A stretch of DNA of 64,000 bases, taken from NCBI RefSeq assembly GCF_007754425.1, contig NZ_CP037452.1:558001-622000 (forward strand), given 5' to 3'. Positions 7,097 through 16,566 of the stretch are shown here, one piece after another (position 1 is the first letter of the stretch; the number at the start of each line of letters is the position of its first letter). The notes below the pieces were generated by a model that saw only the letters and a list, made by a program, of their open reading frames with translations, was not told the DNA's origin and did not search any database. Made by a program: the position numbers and the translations under genes. Source of the stretch: Gimesia fumaroli (GTDB taxonomy: Bacteria; Planctomycetota; Planctomycetia; Planctomycetales; Planctomycetaceae).

Positions 7097-10000
7097 TGGC
7101 ATTAGTCAATCGGGTTCATATTGCACGACGTTTTCAAAAATCCATACGAATAGATACCGATCTAGGTGAAAATCATTCACTTGAAGGATTTATATGTCCT
7201 CAATCATCTGCGGACGTTTTGCGATCAATGGCAAAACATGTTTCTGAATCTGGACAAGGTGCTTTTACTTGGACAGGTCCCTATGGTAGCGGTAAATCAA
7301 GTCTCGTCGTCGCATTAAGTGCGCTTTTAAATGGCAACCCCGAATTACAAAAGCAAGCTGCAAAAATATTTGGCCGTAAGCTTGCCAATGAAATACAGAA
7401 ATCACTTCCCACAGGATCCCGAGGCTGGCATGTGCTTCCAGTTGTTGGTAGACGGGATAATCCTGTTAGAGTTATCGGGGAGGCTCTGAAAGTAACCGGT
7501 CTCGTAAGCCGTCGTCCACGTGGTGGTTGGACCGAAGATAATCTTATATCGAATGTAATGAGCGTCGTAACAAACAAACCCAAAACTCACGGTGGTTTGA
7601 TTTTATTCGTGGATGAAATGGGCAAATTCCTCGAAGCAGCTGCGCAAGACGGCACAGACATGTACGTTTTTCAGCAGCTTGCAGAGGCTGCATCACGAAG
7701 TGATGGGAGGCTTATTCTCATTGGAGTGTTACATCAGGCGTTTGAAGAATATGCGCATCGTTTATCTCACGAGACGCGTGATGAGTGGGCGAAAATTCAA
7801 GGGCGTTTTATCGATCTTCCTGTTAATTCCGTCGGCGAAGAACAGATCGATATTATTTCTCGTGCAATTGAGAGCGAACGCCCCAGCAATGCAAAGCCCA
7901 GTAAATTATCAATGACAGTTGCTCGATTGGCGCTTCGTGATCGCCAGAGTAATATAGATTCACTAGCAAATACTTTAGAGAATTGTTGGCCACTTCATCC
8001 GATTGTAGCGTGTCTTCTTGGTCCAATCTCACGTCGGCGTTTTGGCCAAAACCAGCGAAGTATCTTTGGTTTCCTTAATTCTACTGAACCTCATGGCTTC
8101 CAAGATTACCTTATCTCAGCAACAGAAGGTGATCTTTATGGTCCGGATAAACTTTGGGATTATTTGCGGACAAATCTAGAGCCATCAATTTTGGCATCTC
8201 CAGACGGACATCGATGGGCTCTTGCAGCAGATTCGCTAGAACGCTGTGAAGCAATTGGTGGCGATATTTTCCATGTTAAGTTGCTGAAAACAATTTCGGT
8301 AATTGATCTTTTCAAAGAGCGTTCAGGTTTAGTACCAAGTTTTGATCTTCTTAGGTCTTGCTTCCCCAAAGAATCAGATAAATCACTCAAGCAGGGTCTA
8401 GCTCAGCTTGATAAATGGTCATTAACAATATTTAAAAAATTCCAAGACGCCCATGCCATATTCGCAGGTAGCGATTTTGATATTGATCATGCTGTTGGGA
8501 ATGCACTGGAAGATATCAGTGAAATAGATTTCACAGCTTTAAAATCACTTGCTGGTTTGCAACCAATATTGGCAAAAAGGCATTATCACGAAACAGGAGC
8601 CATGCGATGGTTTGATGTTAATATAGCACCTGCACGTGATGTAGTAGAAATCGCATCATCCTTTAATCCCAAAAATGGAATCGTTGGAGAGTTTTTGTTA
8701 GTAATTCCAACCGAGGGGGAAAATGAAGAATTAGTTAAAAAATTGTGTCGAGAGGCATCTAAACAAAGTTCCCAGTGGGATATTGTTGTAGGTTTTTCTC
8801 AACGATCTTGGGCTGTTGTTACGCTTGCTCGTGAGCTTTTAGCATTAGATAAGGTTTATAACGATCACCCAGAGTTGGCCGGTGATCCTGTAGCGCGTCG
8901 TGAAGTATCTGCCCGCCTTGCTGATTTTCAGGCTCAGCTAGAATCTGAATTGAATAAGTCTTTTGATAAGGCCACATGGTATAGAAAACATCATTCACCA
9001 AAGCCTTATCGTCAATCTGATTTATCCAGTCTGGCTTCTGAGTTAGCGGATAAATATTTTGATCAATGCCCCAGGCTCTATAACGAACTGTTAAATCGAC
9101 AAAAACCCTCAGGTAGCGCTATCGCTGCTCAGAATGCGTTATTGCGATGTATGGTTAATTCTGAAGGTGAGTCCCGGCTAGGCATTAACGGGTATCCTGC
9201 CGAGGGAGGTTTATTTGCCTCTTTGCTTGAGTCTACTCGCTTGTATTCAAAGACGCGAAAAGGATGGAGTTTTCTGGCACCACAAAACGACGAAACAGAC
9301 ACTCACAAAATATTTCCAGCATGGGAAGCGGCAATAAATTACATAAAAAAACACAAAAAAAGGGCTGTATCCGTATCAGAAATATGCGAGGCCGTCTGGT
9401 TGCAACCTCCCTATGGTATTAAAGAAGGGGTAATGCCTGTCCTTTCGGTTGCTTTTATCATGTCACAGCGTGAAAACTTAGCGATTTATCGCGAAGGTAT
9501 TTTTCGTGCTCGGTTTGATGATGTGGATGTTGAATGTTTGGCGAAAGATGCCGGAACTATCCAACTACGTTGGATGGATTTGAACAAGATCTCACGCCGT
9601 TTACTATCTGACATGGCTCAGATTGTTCGCGAATTGGATCAGAATAATGAGTTGAAGGACTTGGAGCCCATTGACGTGGCGCGCGGATTGGTTTCTATTT
9701 ATGAGCAATTGCCTCAATGGACCAAACGAACAATGCGTCTATCGGCAAATGCAATAAAAGTACGGGATATATTTAATCGTGCACATGATCCCAATAAATT
9801 TTTGTTTGATGATATTCCTACCTTATTGAACAGTAAAAAAACAAACTCCGCAAACACAAAAGATATTCAGAAACTCGTTTCAGTCGTAAGTGATGGGTTG
9901 CAGGAACTCGTTCAAGCTTATCCCTCTATGTTGCATCGTCTTAGGGATGTGATGTTAGCAGAATTGCAGGTTCCTAATCTGTCTCGGAGATCACTTTCAG

Positions 10001-10500
10001 AGTTAAGAGATCGAGCTACTAACATTAAAGATATTACGGGGGATTTCCGCCTTGATGCTTTTATCGGTCGTGTCGCCGAATATGATGGAAGTGATTTATC
10101 GTTTGAAGGTATTGCCAGTCTTGCTGCGAATAAGCCACCCCGTGATTGGGTTGATCCCGATACCGACCATGCCACGATGGAAGTAGCAGACATGTCGCAG
10201 CAGTTTTTAAGAGCTGAAACGTTTACTCGCGTCAAAGGACGTCCCGAGAAACGTCAGACTATGGCTATCATTGTCGGGTTAGAAGGAAGACCAGCACCTT
10301 TATTAGAAGAATTTGATGTAATTGACTCCGACCGAGAGACGATAAATGATCTTATTAAACGTGTTTCTAAAACATTGGAAACCGTTGACACAAATAGCCG
10401 AAATGTGATTTTAGCAACATTGGCTGAATTGAGTGCACGTTATATGCAAAAACCAAATCAACCTATGACAAGAAGAAATAATGGAGAGGCAGTTCACTGA
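7096..10500 (+). CDS. Large P-loop ATPase, SspC-like
   Basis: This 1134-residue protein has an N-terminal AAA/STAND-like ATPase core: Walker A GPYGSGKSS at residues 61-69 and Walker B LILFVDEMGK with Asp173-Glu174. No family domain is evident in the long C-terminal two thirds, which is helical with scattered charged stretches; such a layout fits the ATPase called SspC in SspABCD loci. The start overlaps the DUF4007 stop by one base, and its own stop TGA overlaps the ATG of the PAPS-reductase-like gene at 10500, so the three genes form one tightly coupled operon. The likely role is coupling ATP hydrolysis to target-site handling during sulfur insertion; this rests on context. Confidence 0.7.
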   Translation: MALVNRVHIARRFQKSIRIDTDLGENHSLEGFICPQSSADVLRSMAKHVSESGQGAFTWTGPYGSGKSSLVVALSALLNGNPELQKQAAKIFGRKLANEIQKSLPTGSRGWHVLPVVGRRDNPVRVIGEALKVTGLVSRRPRGGWTEDNLISNVMSVVTNKPKTHGGLILFVDEMGKFLEAAAQDGTDMYVFQQLAEAASRSDGRLILIGVLHQAFEEYAHRLSHETRDEWAKIQGRFIDLPVNSVGEEQIDIISRAIESERPSNAKPSKLSMTVARLALRDRQSNIDSLANTLENCWPLHPIVACLLGPISRRRFGQNQRSIFGFLNSTEPHGFQDYLISATEGDLYGPDKLWDYLRTNLEPSILASPDGHRWALAADSLERCEAIGGDIFHVKLLKTISVIDLFKERSGLVPSFDLLRSCFPKESDKSLKQGLAQLDKWSLTIFKKFQDAHAIFAGSDFDIDHAVGNALEDISEIDFTALKSLAGLQPILAKRHYHETGAMRWFDVNIAPARDVVEIASSFNPKNGIVGEFLLVIPTEGENEELVKKLCREASKQSSQWDIVVGFSQRSWAVVTLARELLALDKVYNDHPELAGDPVARREVSARLADFQAQLESELNKSFDKATWYRKHHSPKPYRQSDLSSLASELADKYFDQCPRLYNELLNRQKPSGSAIAAQNALLRCMVNSEGESRLGINGYPAEGGLFASLLESTRLYSKTRKGWSFLAPQNDETDTHKIFPAWEAAINYIKKHKKRAVSVSEICEAVWLQPPYGIKEGVMPVLSVAFIMSQRENLAIYREGIFRARFDDVDVECLAKDAGTIQLRWMDLNKISRRLLSDMAQIVRELDQNNELKDLEPIDVARGLVSIYEQLPQWTKRTMRLSANAIKVRDIFNRAHDPNKFLFDDIPTLLNSKKTNSANTKDIQKLVSVVSDGLQELVQAYPSMLHRLRDVMLAELQVPNLSRRSLSELRDRATNIKDITGDFRLDAFIGRVAEYDGSDLSFEGIASLAANKPPRDWVDPDTDHATMEVADMSQQFLRAETFTRVKGRPEKRQTMAIIVGLEGRPAPLLEEFDVIDSDRETINDLIKRVSKTLETVDTNSRNVILATLAELSARYMQKPNQPMTRRNNGEAVH

Positions 10501-11336
10501 TGTCAGTCCAGAAAAAACATGTTTTAGGGTTATCTGGTGGTCGAGATAGCGCTGCACTAGCCGTTTATATGCGGCAACATCATCCTGATATCAAACTGGA
10601 GTATTTTTTTACCGATACCGGGAAAGAGTTACCTGAAGTTTATGAATACTTGGGGCGGCTTGAGGGGTTTCTTGGTCAGTCGATATTACGCCTCAATCCA
10701 GATCGTGATTTTGATTTCTGGTTAAAGCAATACAATAACTTTCTCCCCTCCGCTCAAACGCGGTGGTGCACGCGACAATTAAAGCTTCGCCCTTTTGAAT
10801 CCTGGGTACGCCCTCTGCTTGAAGAGGGATTAACTGTGTATAGCTATGTCGCCATTCGAGGGGATGAGAACTACAGAGAAGGTTATGCCTCTAAACATGA
10901 AAATTTGAAAATCAAACTACCTTTCAAGGAAGCAGGAATAGATAAAAATGGAGTACTAGAACTTCTTAATGGAGCTGGCCTAGGTCTTCCTAAGTATTAC
11001 AAGTGGCGGACGCGGAGTGGATGCACTTTTTGTTTTTTTCAGCAAAAAATAGAATGGGTACGTTTGATGAAAGAGCATCCAGAGGCCTTTGAAGAAGCAA
11101 AAGCTTACGAAAAAAATGCAGTAGATCATGGCTCACCTTTCACTTGGAGTCAGGGTGAGTCTTTAGAGGAATTATCTAGGCCAGAAAGAATCGAACAAAT
11201 TAAAGAAGAGCATTTACAAAGACTTGAGCGATTAAAGGATAGGGTCCAACCAAATCCTTTAAGATCCGATGCTGACCCTTTGGATCTTGATGATCTTTAT
11301 GGCAATACTAAAATGTGCTTAGCATGCCACAAATAA
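10500..11336 (+). CDS. PAPS-reductase family ATP pyrophosphatase (SspD/DndC-like)
   Basis: This 278-residue protein has the PP-loop LSGGRDS at residues 11-17, which binds and splits ATP to activate a DNA backbone site for thiolation. Following FFTDTGKELPEVYEY matches the adenine-nucleotide alpha hydrolase core. Cysteines that could hold an Fe-S cluster are Cys90 (RWCTRQLK), Cys175 and Cys178 (SGCTFC), and the C-terminal CLAC pair (273 and 276). At 278 residues it is shorter than typical DndC and closer to the SspD type. It is the third gene of the coupled operon (ATG overlapping the preceding TGA). With the divergent cysteine desulfurase it supplies the sulfur chemistry of the locus. Confidence 0.85.
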   Translation: MSVQKKHVLGLSGGRDSAALAVYMRQHHPDIKLEYFFTDTGKELPEVYEYLGRLEGFLGQSILRLNPDRDFDFWLKQYNNFLPSAQTRWCTRQLKLRPFESWVRPLLEEGLTVYSYVAIRGDENYREGYASKHENLKIKLPFKEAGIDKNGVLELLNGAGLGLPKYYKWRTRSGCTFCFFQQKIEWVRLMKEHPEAFEEAKAYEKNAVDHGSPFTWSQGESLEELSRPERIEQIKEEHLQRLERLKDRVQPNPLRSDADPLDLDDLYGNTKMCLACHK

Positions 11337-11456
11337 GATTTATTGAATTAGAGCAAAGTGATTGATCTGCTTTTTAGGAACTGGTCCAGTTGTTATCAAG
11401 GTCCTTTCGCAGTAGATAGACCGCGAATTTCCTGAGACGGCCGCTTACCTTTTGCA

Positions 11457-13703
11457 TCATTTAAATAGACAGCCAATATTGCCAATAATTTCGTCAATTG
11501 ATAACTTTGGTTTTTGAATTAAATCAGCTAATTCAGACTCGCCTTTGGAAGCCAGAACTTTCTTAGATTCTAAAAATAATGCTTCCTTGGAGTCATTTCT
11601 GAGGTCGAGAGCTATGGCAATTTTGCTTATTGCTTCAACTTCTGAACGGCAGTCTACTGCTCCAAGTAACATTGCTAGCCTGATAAGATTCGAATTGGTA
11701 GAGTCTAATCGCATTTTCTCTAGATGTAAAAAATTGACCTTATTTGTTGTCGCTTTAACGAAGAGATAGTCGCCCAGATTTGCCCCGAAATGATGTAAAA
11801 CCTGCCTTAATGATCCAATGGAAGCTCCGGTTGTTGAAGTCAGTTGCCAGCTTAAAGCTATCGTCCCAAATTCAGTAATAACTTCAATTTTGTCACCTAC
11901 ATTACAACCGAGTAGTTGAGCAAATGCGTTCGGAAGTAATCGCCCGCTACCTCGTAGTAGATCCTTGTCTACTTTGACTCTCCAGCACCAAGTGCGATTG
12001 TCCGTGAGGTAACATGCCGCAGTTTTTGTGATATCTGTTGAAACCTTGACCTCACTTTCAGAATCTCGAATACGGATAATGCCGGATTCATTCTTAACAA
12101 ACATAGGTGTGTTTAAATATGATAAAATAGAGCTTTCTTTGACGCCGTAGACACGCGATATTTTTTCAACTAAATGTGAAATCTTAGCCTGGCCTCCACA
12201 TAGAGCGATTTCTTGGATGATCTCATCAATAATTCCTGAGTATTCAAAATATCCCTCTGTACCAGCAAGTACGAATTCATTTTGCTTGTTTATCCGCCAG
12301 AGCCCGGGATCATCTATAAGCCTTTGGCGGACACTACGAATACTATCACTGCCAATAGAATCAAGCATCTCTTCTACAGTCATAGGCTTATCATAGTATT
12401 TTAATAGTATTTTTGCTTTGTCTAAGATGCCTCCTTGAAAATATATATAGCCATCGTCGACATTCAGAAAACTACCTATTTTTTCCAACCATCTTTTATG
12501 ATATTCTTGATTTATTCCAAGGCCATCGAGAATTTCAGATGCTGTGTCATATGGTATTACACCTCGATTATCACTGTTTTCAATAAATAATTCTGTTGTT
12601 TGTAACGCAATATTTTTATCTGCAAGCAGCCATTGGTGCCACAATTGATATGGACCAGCAAGCCACAAGATAAGTGCTTTAACAAATTGCTTGTCAAAAG
12701 ACTCATCATCAAAATCTTCTACTGCTCTATACAGGGCAGTTTTCACGTGCCCGTGATCCGCGAGTACTGCGTTTCCTAGTAGTTTTCGCAGTGTAATTGC
12801 TCTTCTAATAACCGGCAGGAACTCTTTATTATGGAACCGTTCCAATTGAGCAATTGCACTTTTTTCGAGTTGTCGCACGCGCTCACGTGATATACCAAAC
12901 TTTTCACCAAGTTCTTCCAGTGTCGCAGCTTGACTAACGACACATATCCTTTTTTTGGCAATTTCCAATAACCGGTGATCCAATAGAGTAAGCGCTTTGG
13001 AAACGAGGAACGGGACTGAATATTTTTTAACTAAATCACCAGCAAAATCTTGTGGGTGTATGCTACCGATGTCGTCCCAAAGAGTTCTTATTTCTTCTGG
13101 CCATTCTAATAATGGATCAGGTAGTGCCTCTGATAAGAGTTTCACCTTTCTTTCACCAATAGCCCATGCTGATATAATTTGTAATAGGGATTCTATTTTT
13201 GAGAACGCCGTATTGCTGATTACGGCATTACTTTGATGTTGAGAGTTTTTGTGAATCGTTTTTGAGTTAGCAACTGATGCTTCAATGACACAGGCAAACT
13301 CTATCGCAGAACGCATCCCAAATGAGGGTACGGATAATATGTCATTGAATCTTATATTTTGAGCTGAGAATCGCTCAGGATGGGACAAAATTGCATTTCT
13401 GGTTCTTGTTGAGAATGGTAACGTTTCTATAGGCTGTCCCAACGGCTCACCTAGATATATAGCTACATATTTAAACTTGTTAAAATGCTGTTTTAATAGC
13501 TCGACTATTTCAGATAAACAGTCACTACTAATGGAGTCAATATAATCCCAAACGGTATTGTCAAGATTCGATAGTGTAGTCTGTTCACCCAAAATGTTTT
13601 TAAAAGTATGAGGGGCTTCCAGATGTCCAATCTTTTGTATTATAGCTCTTGGGACCAAAGGTGTTGGCGAATGGCCCCAAGGCTGAACAACTTTTGGAAT
13701 CAT
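11457..13703 (-). CDS. Large protein with sigma-4-like HTH and alpha-CTD-like motif
   Basis: This 748-residue protein is the last gene of the seven-gene minus-strand operon. Residues about 95-137 (TRTRNAIL ... VPSFGMRSAIEF) look like the helix-hairpin-helix domain of the RNA polymerase alpha C-terminus. Residues about 259-290 (TLEELGEKFGISRERVRQLE) are a clear sigma-70 region 4-type helix-turn-helix. The rest is of unknown fold; a stretch around residue 570-640 looks beta-rich (SGRLLPNAFAQLLGC...). Both motifs bind DNA, so it may recognise a DNA sequence, bend DNA or act as a regulator rather than a true sigma factor, since no region 2 is seen. It begins 11 bases after the preceding gene. I know no named family. 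Confidence 0.6.
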   Translation of the reverse strand: MIPKVVQPWGHSPTPLVPRAIIQKIGHLEAPHTFKNILGEQTTLSNLDNTVWDYIDSISSDCLSEIVELLKQHFNKFKYVAIYLGEPLGQPIETLPFSTRTRNAILSHPERFSAQNIRFNDILSVPSFGMRSAIEFACVIEASVANSKTIHKNSQHQSNAVISNTAFSKIESLLQIISAWAIGERKVKLLSEALPDPLLEWPEEIRTLWDDIGSIHPQDFAGDLVKKYSVPFLVSKALTLLDHRLLEIAKKRICVVSQAATLEELGEKFGISRERVRQLEKSAIAQLERFHNKEFLPVIRRAITLRKLLGNAVLADHGHVKTALYRAVEDFDDESFDKQFVKALILWLAGPYQLWHQWLLADKNIALQTTELFIENSDNRGVIPYDTASEILDGLGINQEYHKRWLEKIGSFLNVDDGYIYFQGGILDKAKILLKYYDKPMTVEEMLDSIGSDSIRSVRQRLIDDPGLWRINKQNEFVLAGTEGYFEYSGIIDEIIQEIALCGGQAKISHLVEKISRVYGVKESSILSYLNTPMFVKNESGIIRIRDSESEVKVSTDITKTAACYLTDNRTWCWRVKVDKDLLRGSGRLLPNAFAQLLGCNVGDKIEVITEFGTIALSWQLTSTTGASIGSLRQVLHHFGANLGDYLFVKATTNKVNFLHLEKMRLDSTNSNLIRLAMLLGAVDCRSEVEAISKIAIALDLRNDSKEALFLESKKVLASKGESELADLIQKPKLSIDEIIGNIGCLFK

Positions 13704-13714
13704 CGCTAGTCTCT

Positions 13715-14191
13715 TTATCTATCTTTCAGACGGTTAGACACAAAGTCTGTCATAGCCCAGATCGGTACCTGACTACCGAGCGCCTCATTCAAGAGTATAG
13801 GAAGACCTGTCGCAGCATACTCATTAGCCATTGCAATGAGTTCCCCTGGCTTTGATAAAATATCTGCCCCTCCAGTTAAACCAACCGCTAGTAGTTGGAG
13901 TTGGAATATTCTCCATGGATTTGATGGTAGAACTTCACCAGCACGGACAAACTGATGCCATTTATCAGTTTTTAGTTCTGTCCTTCGCCCTTCCTGAATT
14001 CCAATGCAAAGTGCAAGCCACCAAATATCTACATACCGTTCAAAAGGGATGTTATCCCTATTGCGACCACTTTCTGTTTGCCCAGTCATTGTAAAACGAC
14101 GAACGTTTTCATAATTATCAACTGGTATCCTTAAGTGTTGATTCTGAAGACCAGAAATTAATGCTTCCAAAGTCATTTTGCGTTCTTTCAA
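13715..14191 (-). CDS. Conserved-looking small protein of the phosphorothioation locus
   Basis: This protein has 158 residues from a TTG directly after the stop of the SMC-like gene; an ATG five codons later (14176) is an equally possible start. It is mostly helical, with an Arg-rich patch RRFTMTGQTESGRNRD near residue 30, which looks DNA- or nucleotide-binding. In size and place beside a DndD-like ATPase it recalls DndE or one of the small dnd-associated proteins, but I cannot see the DndE sequence pattern. It lies between the SMC-like ATPase and the large HTH protein with almost no spacing, so it is surely cotranscribed with both. Confidence 0.55.
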   Translation of the reverse strand: MKERKMTLEALISGLQNQHLRIPVDNYENVRRFTMTGQTESGRNRDNIPFERYVDIWWLALCIGIQEGRRTELKTDKWHQFVRAGEVLPSNPWRIFQLQLLAVGLTGGADILSKPGELIAMANEYAATGLPILLNEALGSQVPIWAMTDFVSNRLKDR

Positions 14192-16333
14192 TCAAATTCC
14201 TCGATAATTCAGATGGAAATCTTCATAGTTAGTTCGTTGACACTGATCACAGTATTCACGATGTGTGCAACTACAAAGCCGAACTTCTGATTGCTGTGCC
14301 TTGGGGGCATTCATTAGATCCGCAGGATAGTCATCGGTTTTCACGAGAGTGAAAGTAATACCAGATTGCTTATCCAGAATATCTTCTGTATGCGATATCT
14401 CAGATTGAGTCAGGAATAAGATAACCTGTCGATCAACGTCTTCACCTGCCGCCTTACTTACCATTTCAAGAACCCGGCGTTTAACATTTCCAGACATCAT
14501 TCCAAGAGGAGTATCAATAACCCTCGGAGCTACAACACCACTCACTTCGGTCAAAGCCCAAATGAACGCAAAAGTTAGTGCTCGTTGGGATGCACCATTG
14601 ACTTCATAATCTGGATTTAATGTTCGGTTATCCCTAGTATTTACTACGATACTGTATTTGCTTGTGATCTCAGCTCCTTGAAAAATGGCGTTTTGTTTTG
14701 GGTCAGCGCCTACCATATCTAAGAAAAGTTCATTCATTCGATCACTAACACGTTTTAAGTAAGTGCCCTGCATTTCTTTTAAAGAACCATGAACTACCTG
14801 TTGCAGATCATTAAGTACTGTTTTTTCTGCATTTAACCCTGCCATTTTTTCATCAGCTTGTCGAAGTTCTTTCTGCGATTGGTTAAGTTCCTTCAATTTT
14901 TGCTCTGTATCTATAAGCGATGCTTCAGATCGATCAAGCTCGATATTTTTTTGTCTAAGGGTAGCTGTAAACATTTTTTCTTGAGAGTGTTTTTGTTCAA
15001 TTTCTTCCTCATCAATTTGATCTAGTTTTGCTTCTGTTGATTTTAATTCTCGGTTTGCACTTTCAATTCTTTTCTTAATAGCCACACGCTGCTCTTGAAG
15101 TTCTTGACAGGACTCGGACCATTTCTTCGTTTCATTAGAGGCCCATTTTTCTACTTCAGATTTGGCTTGATAGTAAAGTGAAGACAGGTGATTAGCTTTA
15201 CTATCATTATTTCTTTGTTGATCTAGGAGTTCACAAACTTTTTTTCGCCCAATAGTCCCCTCAGAAAGGTCGGCACCGCAAATACATTCTCCCGTTTCTA
15301 AACGTTCTTCTAATACGGGGACGGCAGCTCTTGGTATAATGCCTTTCGCATGGAGACTATCTAAATAATCATATCCCTTTTGAAAGACTTGTCCTAATTG
15401 TCCCCAACTGAGACTTTCACTTTGAAAGAGCTCTTGATGTTGTCGCTTGAGCCTTTCTTCTTCCTCAATCGCATCATTTAATTGCTTTTGGTAGTTTTCT
15501 CGTAAGTGAGCTAGTTGTTTATAACTTCCCGCTTCTAGTGCTCGTTTGAGATCACGGCTAGTTGCATGTAATTTTCTTTGTGTATTTTCAATATCCTCTT
15601 TTAAAGTTGTTACTGCATTCGTCAGCTCATCTTTCTGCTCTGATATTTCTACAATCTTTTCAGTAATTGTAACCAATTGGTCAGAACTTGTGTTTCGGGT
15701 GATTTGTCTATTAAGCGTTGATTGAGTATTAGAAATTCTCTTTTCAACTCGTTCTAATAGATCGAGTCCGAGAAGTGAACGTATCGCATCTTTAACTTTA
15801 TCCCTCTTGGTACTATCCGAAACATCCGTTGAAATAAAAGTTAGCGCTGCATCACCATCGGTGAAGAAAATATCAATCATTTCCTTTGGCAACATCTGTG
15901 CAAGTCTTGATTCTGCAGCATCAAGAGGGGCTGATCCGGCTAACGTTTTTTCAAATAAAGTTACTCGCTCCTGACCTCTGTTCGGTGAATCACCGTCAGG
16001 TGTTTCTCCAACCTCTCTTTTGAGCATAAAATGCGATTCAGATGTCATTGTCTCTCCGTTCACTTTGCTAACTGCGGTATGAACAAAATCAATTTCAACG
16101 ACTATTTCACATAAGGTTTTATCAGGCCAATCTGCAGGTGATAATCTTATAAGAGGATCATCAAGTACATCTTTTCCATAAAGAGCCCAACGTAATGCTT
16201 GTAAAGTTGATGTCTTACCTGAACCATTTTCTGCACGAATAACAGTTAACGGCTTATTAGAATCAATGCTGAAGCTAAGGTCGATTTCACGCAACAACTT
16301 AAAATTTCTTATATGGGCTGCAACTAATTTCAT
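14192..16333 (-). CDS. SMC-like ATPase, DndD-like
   Basis: This 713-residue ABC/SMC family ATPase has Walker A ENGSGKTS (residues 35-42) right after the typical IRNFKLL start, and two long coiled-coil arms (about 200-320 and 370-510). Between them CICGADL (about residue 340) suggests half of a zinc-hook hinge. In the C-terminal head NGASQRALTFAF is the signature-like helix, and VIDTPLGMMSG holds the Walker B and D-loop. An unusual Cys-rich tail (LCSCTHREYCDQC) could bind zinc. DndD of DNA phosphorothioation loci and RecF/SbcC proteins share this layout. Its start overlaps the preceding stop by four bases (ATGA). Here it is grouped with restriction-type genes rather than with the sulfur genes. 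Confidence 0.75.
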   Translation of the reverse strand: MKLVAAHIRNFKLLREIDLSFSIDSNKPLTVIRAENGSGKTSTLQALRWALYGKDVLDDPLIRLSPADWPDKTLCEIVVEIDFVHTAVSKVNGETMTSESHFMLKREVGETPDGDSPNRGQERVTLFEKTLAGSAPLDAAESRLAQMLPKEMIDIFFTDGDAALTFISTDVSDSTKRDKVKDAIRSLLGLDLLERVEKRISNTQSTLNRQITRNTSSDQLVTITEKIVEISEQKDELTNAVTTLKEDIENTQRKLHATSRDLKRALEAGSYKQLAHLRENYQKQLNDAIEEEERLKRQHQELFQSESLSWGQLGQVFQKGYDYLDSLHAKGIIPRAAVPVLEERLETGECICGADLSEGTIGRKKVCELLDQQRNNDSKANHLSSLYYQAKSEVEKWASNETKKWSESCQELQEQRVAIKKRIESANRELKSTEAKLDQIDEEEIEQKHSQEKMFTATLRQKNIELDRSEASLIDTEQKLKELNQSQKELRQADEKMAGLNAEKTVLNDLQQVVHGSLKEMQGTYLKRVSDRMNELFLDMVGADPKQNAIFQGAEITSKYSIVVNTRDNRTLNPDYEVNGASQRALTFAFIWALTEVSGVVAPRVIDTPLGMMSGNVKRRVLEMVSKAAGEDVDRQVILFLTQSEISHTEDILDKQSGITFTLVKTDDYPADLMNAPKAQQSEVRLCSCTHREYCDQCQRTNYEDFHLNYRGI

Positions 16334-16548
16334 TCCAGATTGCCTTCTTTTTGAACTAAGTATTCGCCAAGAGCCGTAACTCGACGAGAAACTTGTAGTG
16401 CAATATTGTGCGGCCGATCACTTTCCAGAGCTAAAATGTCATAGAGTGCTCTTGTAAGTTCGGTATGATATCCCTCATAACGTTCATCGATTTCCATCAC
16501 TTTATTTTTAATAACTTCTAAAACCATCTTCTGCGGAGCGGTCGCCAT
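16330..16548 (-). CDS. Small helical protein coupled to the SMC-like ATPase
   Basis: This 72-residue helical protein (KVMEIDERYEGYHTELTRAL) has no recognisable family. It has a strong AGGAGA ten bases ahead of its ATG, and its stop overlaps the start of the SMC-like gene by four bases. Such coupling suggests a subunit or chaperone of that ATPase. Some dnd clusters carry small associated proteins of similar size, but I cannot assign it to one. Confidence 0.6.
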   Translation of the reverse strand: MATAPQKMVLEVIKNKVMEIDERYEGYHTELTRALYDILALESDRPHNIALQVSRRVTALGEYLVQKEGNLE

Positions 16549-16566
16549 CGTTATTCTCCTAAACGT

